Assembly (NCBI RefSeq): GCF_017742245.1
Contig: NZ_JAGHKO010000024.1
Coordinates: 475,434-539,433, forward strand
Reading direction: 5' to 3'
From: Niastella soli
Lineage (GTDB): Bacteria > Bacteroidota > Bacteroidia > Chitinophagales > Chitinophagaceae
Length of the DNA stretch: 64,000 bases
Below the pieces are notes generated by a model. The model worked only from the letters and a program-made list of their open reading frames with translations, was not told where the DNA came from and did not search any database. This document shows positions 1-8,766 of the stretch, in pieces. How positions within the stretch are numbered: the stretch's first letter is position 1; every line of letters starts with the position of its first letter. A program made the translations under genes and the position numbers.

Positions 1-1
1 C

Positions 2-790
2 TCGAAACTGTGGACGGCTTTTGGAGCGAGGTACCGGCCCAATGCAGCCTACAAAGTTTCGGTAGTGCTTATTGAAAGCCGTAAATCAACCAGACCGGCC
101 CTGCCTGTTCAGACACGGAATATATACGTATTTCCTTTTAAGCGCCCGGTTATCGAAAAGATCAGCTCACAGGCTATGCCCGGTTCGCCTGTTGTGGAAA
201 ATCAAAAAATATTAGCCACTTATTCTCTTATTCTTACCGGTGAGAACCTTAAAGGAGAAAATACTTTCGTGGATATTGATGGAATGGAAGTAGCACCAGC
301 TATAAATGAGGTAACAGACAGTGAAATTCATGTTGCATTGCCCACCGGGCTTCAGGCCGGCATTCACGGTGTTCAGGTGATGCACAAAATATTAATGGGC
401 TCTCCACCTTTACGTCAGCTGGTTAGCTCAAATGTGCAGGCCTTCGTGCTCAATCCTACTGTTGAAGTACTGGCAGTTACACCTGTTTCGGGTGATCAAA
501 CACGGTCGGCAACGATCAGTTTAAAGGTTACACCCGCTATCGCCCCCATGCAACGCATGGTATTGTTCCTAAACGAATATCAAAGTACCAGGGCTACCCC
601 GTTAGCCTATAGTTTTCAGGTGCCTGTTGTGTCGCTGCTTAGCCCGCCCGCACCGGCAGAAATAATTAACATTGGCATTACAGGAGTAGCGGCCGGCATC
701 TATTTGGTTCGTTTGCAGGTTGATGGCGCCGAAAGTCCATTGCAGGTTGATGCCGCACATAACTATAATGCACCTCAAGTCACCATCTGA
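2..790 (+). CDS. DUF4255/Pvc16-type eCIS tube terminator (5' partial)
   Basis: The reading frame is open from base 2, so the gene starts upstream of the window. The GTG at 65 is only an internal codon, because the residues before it (a short S-K-L-W-T-A-F-G-A-R-Y stretch) match the conserved end of the DUF4255/Pvc16 N-terminal domain, which typically reads L-W-x-x-L/F-G-x-x-Y-R-P. In PVC and Afp particles this family caps the distal end of the inner tube and sheath. The remaining 230 or so residues look all-beta, with at least two Ig/IPT-like stretches, so this is a long version of the family. The stop overlaps the start of the ATPase gene by one base (TGATG), which implies translational coupling in the eCIS operon. 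Family assignment is by motif memory; the C-terminal domain is not identified. Confidence 0.8.
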   Translation, partial: SKLWTAFGARYRPNAAYKVSVVLIESRKSTRPALPVQTRNIYVFPFKRPVIEKISSQAMPGSPVVENQKILATYSLILTGENLKGENTFVDIDGMEVAPAINEVTDSEIHVALPTGLQAGIHGVQVMHKILMGSPPLRQLVSSNVQAFVLNPTVEVLAVTPVSGDQTRSATISLKVTPAIAPMQRMVLFLNEYQSTRATPLAYSFQVPVVSLLSPPAPAEIINIGITGVAAGIYLVRLQVDGAESPLQVDAAHNYNAPQVTI

Positions 791-2784
791 TGAATACAAA
801 AAAAACGCCTAACTGGAACAGTGCTAACCAGCGTTACTTAATGGCCGCCATTAAGGTATTGCAGGAAGAGCTGGAGACTTCAGCCATTTATACAGGCAAA
901 ATCGATGAGGATAACAGGCCCACATCCATTGCACAGGAAGAAATGGAAAATGCCATTCAGGAGCTTTCAGATCCCGCTGCGTTGGAAACACTTGTTACCG
1001 TATTAGGTCTCACTTCATTTGAGCGCAAATTATTGCTTCTGTGTGCAGGTGTTGAACTGGATGCCCAATTCAGTGAAGGGATAGGTACATTGCAGGGTGA
1101 TCCCTTCCTGGCGAATCCTACATTTAGCCTCGCACTGGCTGCTTTTTCCGATGCACACTGGGATGCTATCGCCCCCGGTTCACCGCTCCGCTACTGGCAT
1201 TTGATAGACATAAGCACCGACAAAGGATTAAATAAAAGTCCTTTAAAGATCAATGAGCATATCCTGCATTATCTGACAGGTGTTCGTTATCTCGACAAAC
1301 AACTAGAGGTAATTTTAGAACCTGTATATGCGCAAAACAGTATTGTGCCATCACAAATGGAACTGGTAAAAGCTATTTTATTTGCCTGTTCCGCGGAAGC
1401 CGGTTATACCCGGCTTCCGGCATTGCAATTTAGCGGTGACAGGGCTGATAAATTGAATATAGCTGCGCTTGCCTGCGCTGAGATGGGGCTTCAACTTTAT
1501 AACTTATCAGCATTTTCCATTCCTGGTAATTACAAAGAAATGGAAGAATTGATCCGATTGCTGAACCGCGATACGGCACTCAATTCCTTTGCGCTTTATT
1601 TGGATTGTACACAACTCGACACCGCTGATAAATTGCGCGTACAGCTGGTAACCCATTTTATTGAAAAAATGGAAAGCGTGTTAATGGTAGATACAGAACA
1701 ATGGATACTGGATCTAAAGCGTGAAAAAATTGACATTAATGTGTTAAGGCCAACATTGGATGAGCAGAAGCAATTGTGGGAAAAATGTTTGGGAAACAAT
1801 AACCAGATCGGATTATCAGATAAGATCGTTGCTCATTTTGATCTCAGCGCCAAAACTATTGATCTGGCCGGTAGGGAAACAGCTGTTCAACTGGCACAAA
1901 ACAAGATTCAGGAAGGAGGTATAACCGAACTTGAAAAAACAATCTGGAAAGCCTGTTGTAAACACACGCGTCCGAAAGTGGAAGAACTGGCACAGCGTAT
2001 TGAACCCATGGCCGGGTGGAACGACATCGTATTGCCCGAAACCTCAAGGCAAATGCTAAAAGAAATAGCCATGCAGGTCAAAAATCGCTATAAGGTATAC
2101 CAGGAGTGGGGGTTTGCAGGCGCCAGCTCACGCGGACTGGGCATAGCTGCTCTTTTCGCCGGTGAAAGTGGTACGGGCAAAACCATGGCTTCTGAAGTAT
2201 TGGCCAACGAACTGAATTTAGACCTTTACCGCATCGACTTAAGCCAGGTGGTGAATAAGTACATTGGTGAGACCGAGAAAAACCTGAAACGGATCTTTGA
2301 TGCAGCAGAAGAAGGGGGAGCTATACTGCTTTTTGATGAGGCAGATGCTTTGTTTGGAAAACGTAGTGAAGTGAAAGACAGTCATGACCGGTATAGCAAC
2401 ATAGAAGTAAGTTATTTGTTGCAGCGGATGGAAGCCTACCGTGGCCTGGCAATTCTTACTACTAATATGAAAGGGGCTTTGGATAAAGCTTTTCTTCGCC
2501 GCATCCGTTTTGTGGTCCCTTTTCCATTTCCTGATGCCATGTTGCGGGCAGACATATGGAACCGGATCTTTCCTGCCGGTACACCTGTTACAGATTTAAA
2601 CGTAGACAAGTTATCAAGATTGAACATACCAGGCGGCAACATTCGGAACATTGCACTCAATGCAGCCTTTATGGCTGCTGAGGAAGGCCAGTCTGTTCAA
2701 ATGACGCACCTTTCAAGAGCAGTAAGGACTGAATATGCAAAAATAGAAAAAGCATTAAGTAATTCGGAAATAGGGGGTTGGTAA
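790..2784 (+). CDS. eCIS AAA+ ATPase (Pvc15/Afp15-like)
   Basis: A 664-residue AAA+ ATPase. The Walker A motif GESGTGKT is at residues 458-465 and Walker B ILLFDEAD has its acidic pair at D516/E517; a C-terminal small helical lid follows. The first 430 residues are helical and lack a recognisable enzyme motif, as in the long ATPases that accompany Afp/PVC-like particles. These cytoplasmic ATPases are thought to act in assembly or in loading/remodelling, and are an almost constant eCIS marker. The start overlaps the stop of the upstream gene, and the stop overlaps the ATG of the next small gene (TAATG), so the three are probably made from one message. Function as an ATPase is secure; the exact role in particle assembly is inference from the family. 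Confidence 0.92.
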   Translation: MNTKKTPNWNSANQRYLMAAIKVLQEELETSAIYTGKIDEDNRPTSIAQEEMENAIQELSDPAALETLVTVLGLTSFERKLLLLCAGVELDAQFSEGIGTLQGDPFLANPTFSLALAAFSDAHWDAIAPGSPLRYWHLIDISTDKGLNKSPLKINEHILHYLTGVRYLDKQLEVILEPVYAQNSIVPSQMELVKAILFACSAEAGYTRLPALQFSGDRADKLNIAALACAEMGLQLYNLSAFSIPGNYKEMEELIRLLNRDTALNSFALYLDCTQLDTADKLRVQLVTHFIEKMESVLMVDTEQWILDLKREKIDINVLRPTLDEQKQLWEKCLGNNNQIGLSDKIVAHFDLSAKTIDLAGRETAVQLAQNKIQEGGITELEKTIWKACCKHTRPKVEELAQRIEPMAGWNDIVLPETSRQMLKEIAMQVKNRYKVYQEWGFAGASSRGLGIAALFAGESGTGKTMASEVLANELNLDLYRIDLSQVVNKYIGETEKNLKRIFDAAEEGGAILLFDEADALFGKRSEVKDSHDRYSNIEVSYLLQRMEAYRGLAILTTNMKGALDKAFLRRIRFVVPFPFPDAMLRADIWNRIFPAGTPVTDLNVDKLSRLNIPGGNIRNIALNAAFMAAEEGQSVQMTHLSRAVRTEYAKIEKALSNSEIGGW

Positions 2785-3041
2785 TGAACCAACATATTGA
2801 ACTGCACATAGAAGAATTAGTGCTTCATGGGTTTACAGGCTACCATGCTTCCGGTATTGGCAACGCCGTGCAGCGCGAAATAGCCCGGATCTTATACGAA
2901 AGAGGCTTGCCGGCTAATATGGCCATCGAAACAAATATCGATCAGCTGCATGCAGGCAGCTTTATACTGCAACCGGGCGGTAAAGCAGAGACAATAGGCA
3001 ACAATATAGCTAATACAGTATATAAAGGATTGGCAAAATGA
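2784..3041 (+). CDS. small eCIS-associated protein, function unknown
   Basis: An 85-residue protein starting at the ATG that overlaps the ATPase stop (TAATG). An in-frame TTG at 2778 would add two residues but is less likely. No signal peptide, membrane segment or catalytic motif is visible. The sequence begins with alternating acidic and hydrophobic residues (beta-like), then a helix-forming segment containing an R-E-I-A-R-I-L-Y core, and ends in another amphipathic helix. Its stop overlaps the start of the DUF4157 gene (ATGA). Small genes at this position, between the ATPase and the eCIS-core protein, occur in related loci as far as I recall. A chaperone or adaptor for the neighbouring large protein is a guess from position only. 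Confidence 0.7.
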   Translation: MNQHIELHIEELVLHGFTGYHASGIGNAVQREIARILYERGLPANMAIETNIDQLHAGSFILQPGGKAETIGNNIANTVYKGLAK

Positions 3042-6000
3042 AAGGTTCTGCTTCCTTACAAACAGAGAAAAAAACTTCCATTGCACCAGGTTCTTCCTTC
3101 AATAAGGAAGAATCGGCAATGCCCGTATCTGTTAAGACAGGCGCCTACGGATTGTTGCATAATTTTGGCAGTATTAAAGTAAGCAATAGGGAAAGCTTTT
3201 CAGCTACGCCCGTACGAATACAGCCCAAATTAAGAATTAACCAACCGGGCGACAGGCACGAACAGGAGGCCGATGCAATGGCAGAAAGAGTAATGCAGCA
3301 TTCTTCTCAGGAAAATGCAGCGCTCGCCCCAAAGGATTCGGCTGGCGGAGGAGTGGCGATCCCGAAATCAGATCAGCTCCTGAGCCAGGACAGCGGGAAC
3401 CCACTACCTGCAGACACCCAGCATTCCATGGAAAATGTTTTTGGAACAAATTTCTCCAACGTTCGTATACATGCGAACGATCAGGCAGCTAACATGAGTG
3501 AAGCCATTTCAGCAAGAGCATTTACATTTGGCAACAATATTTACTTTAACAAGGGACAGTTTTCACCGGATACAAAAAGCGGAACACAACTACTGGCACA
3601 TGAACTGACGCATGTTGTACAACAGTCGGCATCCCCTTCGGCTCAGGTTATTCAACGAGACGAAACCGACGAAGCAGGTCAAAGTTCAGGGCAATCTGAA
3701 GGATCCTACCTTGATTCATTAATTGAACGCGCCTCTGTCTCTGTAGCACAGGTAATGAGGCGTGCCCTGCCAATCCCAATTCCAGAAACAATCCTGGCAG
3801 CGCTTACCGCTGCCGAGTCAGCATTTGTGATCAGGGGTTTTCAGCGTCTTGTTCTGCAGGGAGAATACCTAAGTATTGTATCCCGGGTTCGGGAACTGGC
3901 CAGCCCCAGTGTAGCATTGGAGTTTGGTGCACGATACATTTGGGGGGTGCTTAAAGGACTGGTGTCTCCCATAACAGGTTTGGTAGAATTAGCCGGTGCC
4001 GCCATTCAATTTCAGAATACTGCTTTACAATGGGCAGTGACAAACGCATCGCGATATCCCGAGTTGATTTCAGAGGCGGAAGGTCTTCGGAACCAATTTC
4101 AACAATTCACCGCTACAGCGCAGCAAACGTTTCAAACCCTGCGTCAGCGAGAGCATCTAATGCAATTTGCCTCCGTTGTTCTTTCATCCGCTTCAGGCGC
4201 CGCAGAGCAATTTGAGCAACGGCTTGTTCGCACAGCCAGGCAAAAAGGGCAGGATGCAGCCGATGAACTGGTGAATCATCTGTTACAAACCCCGTTACCC
4301 CAGTTAGCCGAAACAGCAGGAGAGATAATAGGTACGGTAATTATAGAATTGGTGATGTTGCTGTTTACCGATGGCATCGGGAATCTCATCACAAAAATTG
4401 GCGAGTCGGTTCGCGCCCTCCGGTTGGTTTCCAGTGTCCGCGGGGTAGCCATGGGAGTAGAAATGGTCATACAGGTCGGGAGAGTGATAGCCGAACTGGA
4501 GCATATCATTGGTGCGTTGATGAGTCGTACCGTTATGCGGCCGCTGATGCCCCTTTTTGAAGCGCTGGAACCGTTGCTTGGCAGAATGCGGCAATTTGCA
4601 CAACGCTTTGCTGGCCGGTTAAGCGGCGAAGCAGGCACCACAGCCGCCCGGGCAGGTGTCACGGCTGTTGAGAGAACTGCAACTGATGCTGCGAGGACCG
4701 GAACAACCGCAGTTGAGCGAAGCACTACAGGCGCCGCAAGAACGGGTACAACGGCCGTTGAACAAAGTACTACTGCATCTGCCCGTGCTACGGAACAAGC
4801 CGTTGCACAACCACCGAGACGACCACAACTACGGTCAATACAAGGCGGTGGACAAAGAACTGCGCCCCGAACCGGCCACCTGCAGGATGTTTCCGCGCCA
4901 TCGCGTACGGCGGCGCGCCCCGTTTCTACCACTGCAGCGGAGACAGCTGAAGAGGTGGCCGAACAGACAGCGGTTCAACAAAGCACTACTGGCGCTGCAA
5001 GAACGGCCACAACGGCTGTTGAACAAAGTACTACAGGTGCTACAAGAACCGGTACAACGGCTGTTGAACAAAGCACTACCACATCTGCCCGTGCTACGGA
5101 ACAAGCCGTTGCACAACCACCGCGACGACCACAACTACGCGCCGTACAAGGCAGCGGACAAACAACTGCGCCACGATCCGGCCACCTGCAGGATGTGTCC
5201 GCTCCATCACGTAGAGCATCGCGCCCCGTTTCCACCACTGCTTCTCAGACCGCCGAAGAGGTGGCTGAACAGACAGCGGTTCAACAAACAGAAGCAGTAG
5301 AAGAACAATTGCTGGCAGCAGGCGCCGAACCACGCGGGCCCGTAGCTTCTGCTAGTAGCGGAGGCCGGCGTCCTCCCGTTTCAACCAGGAGAAGCACCCC
5401 CTCAAGAACAAGCACAACGACTACAACAGGAGGAGGCGGTGGTGGCAGCAGATCAAGCACAGGTCAACCCCGAAGAGGATTTGAATTAGATGAGGAAACA
5501 CAAGAAATGTTATCCGGATCCCGGGTGGCGGATGATGAAACGCGGGCTTTGCCTGAGGAATTAAGAGATCTTACGGTTCAGGAAATGGAGCGTTTTCCCT
5601 GGCAAGTCTCGGAAGAAGAGTTATCTCTAATACAAGCAGAATTCCCCGATTTACCGGCCGAAGGCTGGTTTCGACAACGACCAGTCGTGCGACGCGGTGG
5701 TCAATCTGTTGTTATAGAAAGAGGCCGCACGCCACGGGGTAGTACCATACCTGAATTATATCATCCAGGAACGCCCACTCATCCGCCGATAAGCCTGGAA
5801 GCAAAAAATTATTTATTGGATGACATTCGAGTTGGTGAAAATCCTGAACTAATGCGTGATTTCATTGAAAGAACCGCAGATCAGGCACGACGGCGTGCTA
5901 CTCAACTTCCCGCGAATGCAGAACAACATATACTTATTGATATACGAGGACAGCAAGTATCACAAGCAGCACGTGACGGTATAAGAAGAGATCTAGAACG

Positions 6001-6049
6001 TTATTCAGAAGGAGCCCTCCAACAAGATCGAATACGCTTCTTAGACTAA
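3038..6049 (+). CDS. eCIS-core (DUF4157) protein with C-terminal PD-(D/E)xK nuclease-like domain; candidate payload
   Basis: A 1003-residue modular protein. Residues about 60-200 are the eCIS-core/DUF4157 domain: it starts Q-P-K-L-R-I-N-Q-P-G-D-R and ends in L-A-H-E-L-T-H-V-V-Q-Q, with a zincin-type HExxH at H188-H192. Residues about 220-530 are helical and hydrophobic in places (an M-L-L-F-T-D-G-I-G-N-L-I stretch near 430), perhaps pore-forming or packing. Residues about 530-790 are Thr/Ala/Arg/Gln-rich repeats, followed by a poly-Thr/poly-Gly linker. The last 130 residues carry P905-E906, 14 residues, then E921-A-K923 and a Q-x-x-R-R helix, the layout of a PD-(D/E)xK (REase-fold) toxin domain. 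DUF4157 is known to mark eCIS-linked effectors. I infer a loaded nuclease toxin; no adjacent immunity gene is visible, as expected for a payload aimed at other cell types. Confidence 0.85.
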   Translation: MKGSASLQTEKKTSIAPGSSFNKEESAMPVSVKTGAYGLLHNFGSIKVSNRESFSATPVRIQPKLRINQPGDRHEQEADAMAERVMQHSSQENAALAPKDSAGGGVAIPKSDQLLSQDSGNPLPADTQHSMENVFGTNFSNVRIHANDQAANMSEAISARAFTFGNNIYFNKGQFSPDTKSGTQLLAHELTHVVQQSASPSAQVIQRDETDEAGQSSGQSEGSYLDSLIERASVSVAQVMRRALPIPIPETILAALTAAESAFVIRGFQRLVLQGEYLSIVSRVRELASPSVALEFGARYIWGVLKGLVSPITGLVELAGAAIQFQNTALQWAVTNASRYPELISEAEGLRNQFQQFTATAQQTFQTLRQREHLMQFASVVLSSASGAAEQFEQRLVRTARQKGQDAADELVNHLLQTPLPQLAETAGEIIGTVIIELVMLLFTDGIGNLITKIGESVRALRLVSSVRGVAMGVEMVIQVGRVIAELEHIIGALMSRTVMRPLMPLFEALEPLLGRMRQFAQRFAGRLSGEAGTTAARAGVTAVERTATDAARTGTTAVERSTTGAARTGTTAVEQSTTASARATEQAVAQPPRRPQLRSIQGGGQRTAPRTGHLQDVSAPSRTAARPVSTTAAETAEEVAEQTAVQQSTTGAARTATTAVEQSTTGATRTGTTAVEQSTTTSARATEQAVAQPPRRPQLRAVQGSGQTTAPRSGHLQDVSAPSRRASRPVSTTASQTAEEVAEQTAVQQTEAVEEQLLAAGAEPRGPVASASSGGRRPPVSTRRSTPSRTSTTTTTGGGGGGSRSSTGQPRRGFELDEETQEMLSGSRVADDETRALPEELRDLTVQEMERFPWQVSEEELSLIQAEFPDLPAEGWFRQRPVVRRGGQSVVIERGRTPRGSTIPELYHPGTPTHPPISLEAKNYLLDDIRVGENPELMRDFIERTADQARRRATQLPANAEQHILIDIRGQQVSQAARDGIRRDLERYSEGALQQDRIRFLD
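4676..5287 (+). repeat. two tandem 306-bp (102-aa) coding repeats inside the DUF4157 gene
   Basis: Two in-frame copies with an offset of 306 bp run approximately 4676-4981 and 4982-5287. The boundary is read from matched landmarks: the Q-P-P-R-R-P-Q-L-R segment, the H-L-Q-D-V-S-A-P-S-R segment and the E-E-V-A-E-Q-T-A-V-Q-Q end occur once in each copy. Within each copy are shorter T-T-A-V-E-Q-S-T-T-G-A-x-R-T units of about 14-18 residues. The repeats probably form an extended or coiled linker between the core and the C-terminal toxin-like domain. Their Thr/Ala/Arg bias also opens long antisense frames that are not genes. Confidence 0.9.
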
Positions 6050-6089
6050 AAGGAAGGATGACCATTTTTTACTTTTTGAATATTAACTT

Positions 6090-6749
6090 ATGTCCACATT
6101 CCCCGGTTCGCCCCGCATCATTAAAGGTGGCATCGTATTGATCAATCCTTCCACGTCTGCGGTAGAACGAATAATCACATTACAATACAACCCTGATACG
6201 CTTACCCGTACTTTTCAGATCAAAGGCATGGGTGGCGAAGGCGGTGATCGTTCAGAAGCCTTACGCCTTACCGGGCCGCCGGTGGAATCGATTAAACTGG
6301 ATGCCGAAATTGATGCTACCGATCAGCTCGAAACAGCACAGCCTGGTTCTGCTGTATTACAGGCAGGGATCCACCCACAACTGGCCGCGCTGGAAACAAT
6401 TATTTATCCGAAAAGCGGCCAACTTCAATCGAATAACAGGTTGGCTCAAATGGGAACCATTGAAATTGCGCCGATGGAATCAGCCCTTACGCTTTTTATC
6501 TGGAGCAGCAACCGCATTCTTCCGGTGCGCCTGACTGAATTCAGCGTCACGGAAGAGGCCTTTGATGTTAACCTTAATCCGGTTCGGGCTAAAGTGAGTA
6601 TCGGTATGCGGGTGCTGAGCGTAGAGGACCTTGGTTTCGATCACCGGGGAAGCAGCCTGTACATGACCTATCAGCAAAATAAAGAAAGGCTTGCCGGAAT
6701 GTTCACCGGTGGCGCATTATCACAACTTGGTATAACAAGAACTATATGA
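6090..6749 (+). CDS. CIS tube/baseplate protein (Afp7/Pvc7 N-terminal-like)
   Basis: A 219-residue protein resembling the N-terminal part of LysM-bearing CIS tube/baseplate proteins (Afp7/Pvc7): a short beta start, the phrase L-Q-Y-N-P-D-T-L-T-R-T-F near residue 30, then P-V-E-S-I-K-L-D-A-E-I-D-A. In Afp/PVC this protein sits at the junction between baseplate hub and inner tube. Here the LysM module is absent and is encoded as a separate gene immediately downstream, overlapping by the ATGA of the stop/start. The start ATG at 6090 follows a 40-bp gap after the DUF4157 gene. Family assignment is by motif recognition. Confidence 0.8.
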   Translation: MSTFPGSPRIIKGGIVLINPSTSAVERIITLQYNPDTLTRTFQIKGMGGEGGDRSEALRLTGPPVESIKLDAEIDATDQLETAQPGSAVLQAGIHPQLAALETIIYPKSGQLQSNNRLAQMGTIEIAPMESALTLFIWSSNRILPVRLTEFSVTEEAFDVNLNPVRAKVSIGMRVLSVEDLGFDHRGSSLYMTYQQNKERLAGMFTGGALSQLGITRTI

Positions 6750-7105
6750 CGGACCCACTACAAATACTCCTGCAACAGGCAGGTTTAAAAAGCAATCCCT
6801 TTTCACCTGCCAGCCGCTATTACAACGTTGCTGCCGCAACGCTTAAACAAACTAACGGAGACGAAATAGTATACCTCAGTCGGCGGATCGTTCCTGCTGC
6901 AGAAAGATTTTCATTGCTGCAGGAACATACCACTACACAAGGCGAACGGTTAGATCTTATCGCTTTTCAATACCTGGGCGATCCTGAACGGTTTTGGCAG
7001 ATCTGTGATGCCAACAACGCCATGGACCCAGATGAACTGACTGCAGAAACAGGAAAAAAAATCCGAATCACTTTACCGGAAGGAATACCAGGCAACAATG
7101 CTTAA
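6746..7105 (+). CDS. LysM-like eCIS baseplate protein
   Basis: A 119-residue protein whose C-terminal half matches the LysM-like (gpX/Afp7 tail) module: G-E-R-L-D-L-I-A-F-Q-Y-L-G-D-P followed by F-W-Q-I-C-D-A-N-N. Such modules in phage and eCIS proteins tie the tube-proximal protein to the hub. Together with the preceding 219-aa product it corresponds to one Afp7/Pvc7-type protein split into two coding units. The start overlaps the previous stop (ATGA) and its 3' end overlaps the next gene by 8 bp, so co-translation is likely. Confidence 0.82.
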   Translation: MTDPLQILLQQAGLKSNPFSPASRYYNVAAATLKQTNGDEIVYLSRRIVPAAERFSLLQEHTTTQGERLDLIAFQYLGDPERFWQICDANNAMDPDELTAETGKKIRITLPEGIPGNNA

Positions 7106-8225
7106 AGGGATCTATCTTACACTGATGATTGGCCCGGCTGTTCCGGTGCCTGCGCCTCAAATTGTAATGGACTCCTTAAGCAATATTCAGGTGACCAACA
7201 GTAAAGACCGGAGCGGTTTTCAACTTACTTTTACCGTGGGTAAAAATTCTCCGCTGCTGACCACTATGCTGCCTGCAGGTTATTTGGACCCCATTACCAC
7301 CCGCGTCATAATTATAGTAACACTGAATGGAATGCCCCATGTCATTATGGACGGCATTGTTACCAACCAGGAGTTTTCTCCATCGAGCGAGTCAGGAAAA
7401 TCCAATCTCACCATAACCGGTGAAGACCTGAGCGTAGTTATGGATTTAATTGAAAAAGTGATTCCATATCCCGCAATGCCGGTAATTGCCAGAATTTATA
7501 CGGCCCTTGCGCCCTATGCGGCCTTAGGAATAACACCAGTAGTGATCCCCCCAATTATACCTGTCACAAAAAATCCCGTAACGGAGGGATGGGAAACGCA
7601 GAAAATGACAGATAGGGCATATATAAAATCAGAGGCCTCAAGGATAGGATATATATTTTTTGTACAACCAGGCCCATTGCCTGGACAAAGTATTGCATAC
7701 TTTGGACCGGATGCTAATTTACCAATGCCACAGCCAGCGTTGTCTATTAACATGGATGCGCATACAAATGTTGAATCCCTGAGTTTTTCTTTGAATGGCC
7801 TGGCTAAAACGATCCGCATTTATACAATCCTGGACCCGGTTACGCGGAAGATCCCTATAGTGATACCTGCACCTAATATCAGTCCTTTTAAACCACCGTT
7901 AGGTATAAAACCCAATTTGCCGGCCAAATTAGAATATGCAACGCAGAGTGCGCAATTGTCGCCTGCAGAGGCAGCTCAGGACATACTGGGATTTTTATTA
8001 AATAATTCCTCGGCGGTAAGCGGAAATGGTTCGCTGGATGTAATGCGTTACAAGGGTCTGCTTCGTGCCCGCATGTTGGTTGGTGTAAGAGGAGCGGGCA
8101 TTACTTACGACGGGCTTTATTATGTAGACAGCGTAACACATAACATAAAACAAGGAGAGTATAAACAGAATTTCACGCTTTCCCGCGACGGATTAATTTC
8201 AAATACACCATTTGTAAACGTATAG
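7098..8225 (+). CDS. eCIS baseplate hub (gp27/VgrG N-terminal-like)
   Basis: A 375-residue protein with the beta-barrel pattern of phage late-control D / gp27-type hubs. It has an early S-N-I-Q-V-T-N-S-K-D-R-S-G-F-Q-L-T-F segment, a D-G-I-V-T-N-Q-E-F-S-P-S turn typical of the hub tube domain, and a late G-L-Y-Y-V-D-S-V-T-H-N-I-K-Q-G-E-Y motif. The last is the normal hub ending (Y-x-V-x-x-V-x-H-x-x-x-x-G-x-Y-x-x-x-F). In single-gene VgrG/Afp8 proteins the OB-fold spike would follow in the same chain; here it is a separate gene starting 2 bp after the stop. The central Pro/Ile-rich segment (residues 140-165) is unusual in composition. Confidence 0.85.
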   Translation: MLKGIYLTLMIGPAVPVPAPQIVMDSLSNIQVTNSKDRSGFQLTFTVGKNSPLLTTMLPAGYLDPITTRVIIIVTLNGMPHVIMDGIVTNQEFSPSSESGKSNLTITGEDLSVVMDLIEKVIPYPAMPVIARIYTALAPYAALGITPVVIPPIIPVTKNPVTEGWETQKMTDRAYIKSEASRIGYIFFVQPGPLPGQSIAYFGPDANLPMPQPALSINMDAHTNVESLSFSLNGLAKTIRIYTILDPVTRKIPIVIPAPNISPFKPPLGIKPNLPAKLEYATQSAQLSPAEAAQDILGFLLNNSSAVSGNGSLDVMRYKGLLRARMLVGVRGAGITYDGLYYVDSVTHNIKQGEYKQNFTLSRDGLISNTPFVNV

Positions 8226-8226
8226 T

Positions 8227-8742
8227 ATGCCACAGTATTTTGGTAAATATAGAGGCACAGTTGTAAACAATATTGACCCTGAAATGCGGGGCAGGCTTAT
8301 ATTAAATGTACCCGATGTATTAAATGTTGTGCCTTCCTCCTGGGCAGAGCCCTGTGTACCGTTGGCCGGTCCTACGGGACCACCTATGGGCGTTTATATG
8401 GTACCACCGATTGGCGCAGCTGTTTGGGTTGAATTCGAACACGGCGATCCTAATCGCCCAATATGGGTTGGTTGCAGGTGGGGCGCAGCATCAGATGTGC
8501 CACCCCTGGCAAGAGCCGGTTTGCCTGTATCGCCTAATGTGGTGATGCAAACGGTTGGGCAAAACACTTTTGTGATCAGTGACCTGCCCGGACCCACCGG
8601 CGGCATCATGCTAAAGAGTGCCACCGGCGCATCCATCATTGTAAATGATACAGGCATATATATACAAAATGGAAAAGGCGCCAGCATAGTTATGGTTGGC
8701 CCCTCCGTATCCATTAATAATGGCGCCCTGGCTATCATCTAA
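8227..8742 (+). CDS. eCIS spike (gp5/gpV OB-fold, VgrG C-terminal-like)
   Basis: A 171-residue spike protein. The N-terminal OB-fold is recognisable from G-K-Y-R-G-T-V-V-N-N-I-D-P-E-M-R-G-R-L and from P-P-I-G-A-A-V-W-V-E-F-E-H-G-D-P-N-R-P-I-W-V-G (shown here as two short runs; both are hallmark gp5/gpV segments). The second half contains short repeating beta units (G-G-I-M-L-K-S, then G-A-S-I-I-V-N-D-T-G-I-Y-I), consistent with a triple-stranded beta-helical needle. It trimerises at the tip of the tube and is capped by the PAAR-like product of the next gene. Confidence 0.92.
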   Translation: MPQYFGKYRGTVVNNIDPEMRGRLILNVPDVLNVVPSSWAEPCVPLAGPTGPPMGVYMVPPIGAAVWVEFEHGDPNRPIWVGCRWGAASDVPPLARAGLPVSPNVVMQTVGQNTFVISDLPGPTGGIMLKSATGASIIVNDTGIYIQNGKGASIVMVGPSVSINNGALAII

Positions 8743-8766
8743 TTACTCATTTAATCATTCTACTTT

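Noticed and set aside
1..790. Defective eCIS lacking sheath and tube
   Set aside because: The first gene is cut by the window edge, so the missing genes most likely lie just upstream.
4676..5287. CRISPR-like repetition
   Set aside because: Repeats are long, in frame and without spacers; they are protein-coding.
4276..5333. Several long antisense and alternate-frame ORFs (up to 218 aa) over the DUF4157 gene
   Set aside because: They arise from the biased Thr/Ala/Arg repeat codons; the + strand frame has domains and overlaps consistent with the operon.
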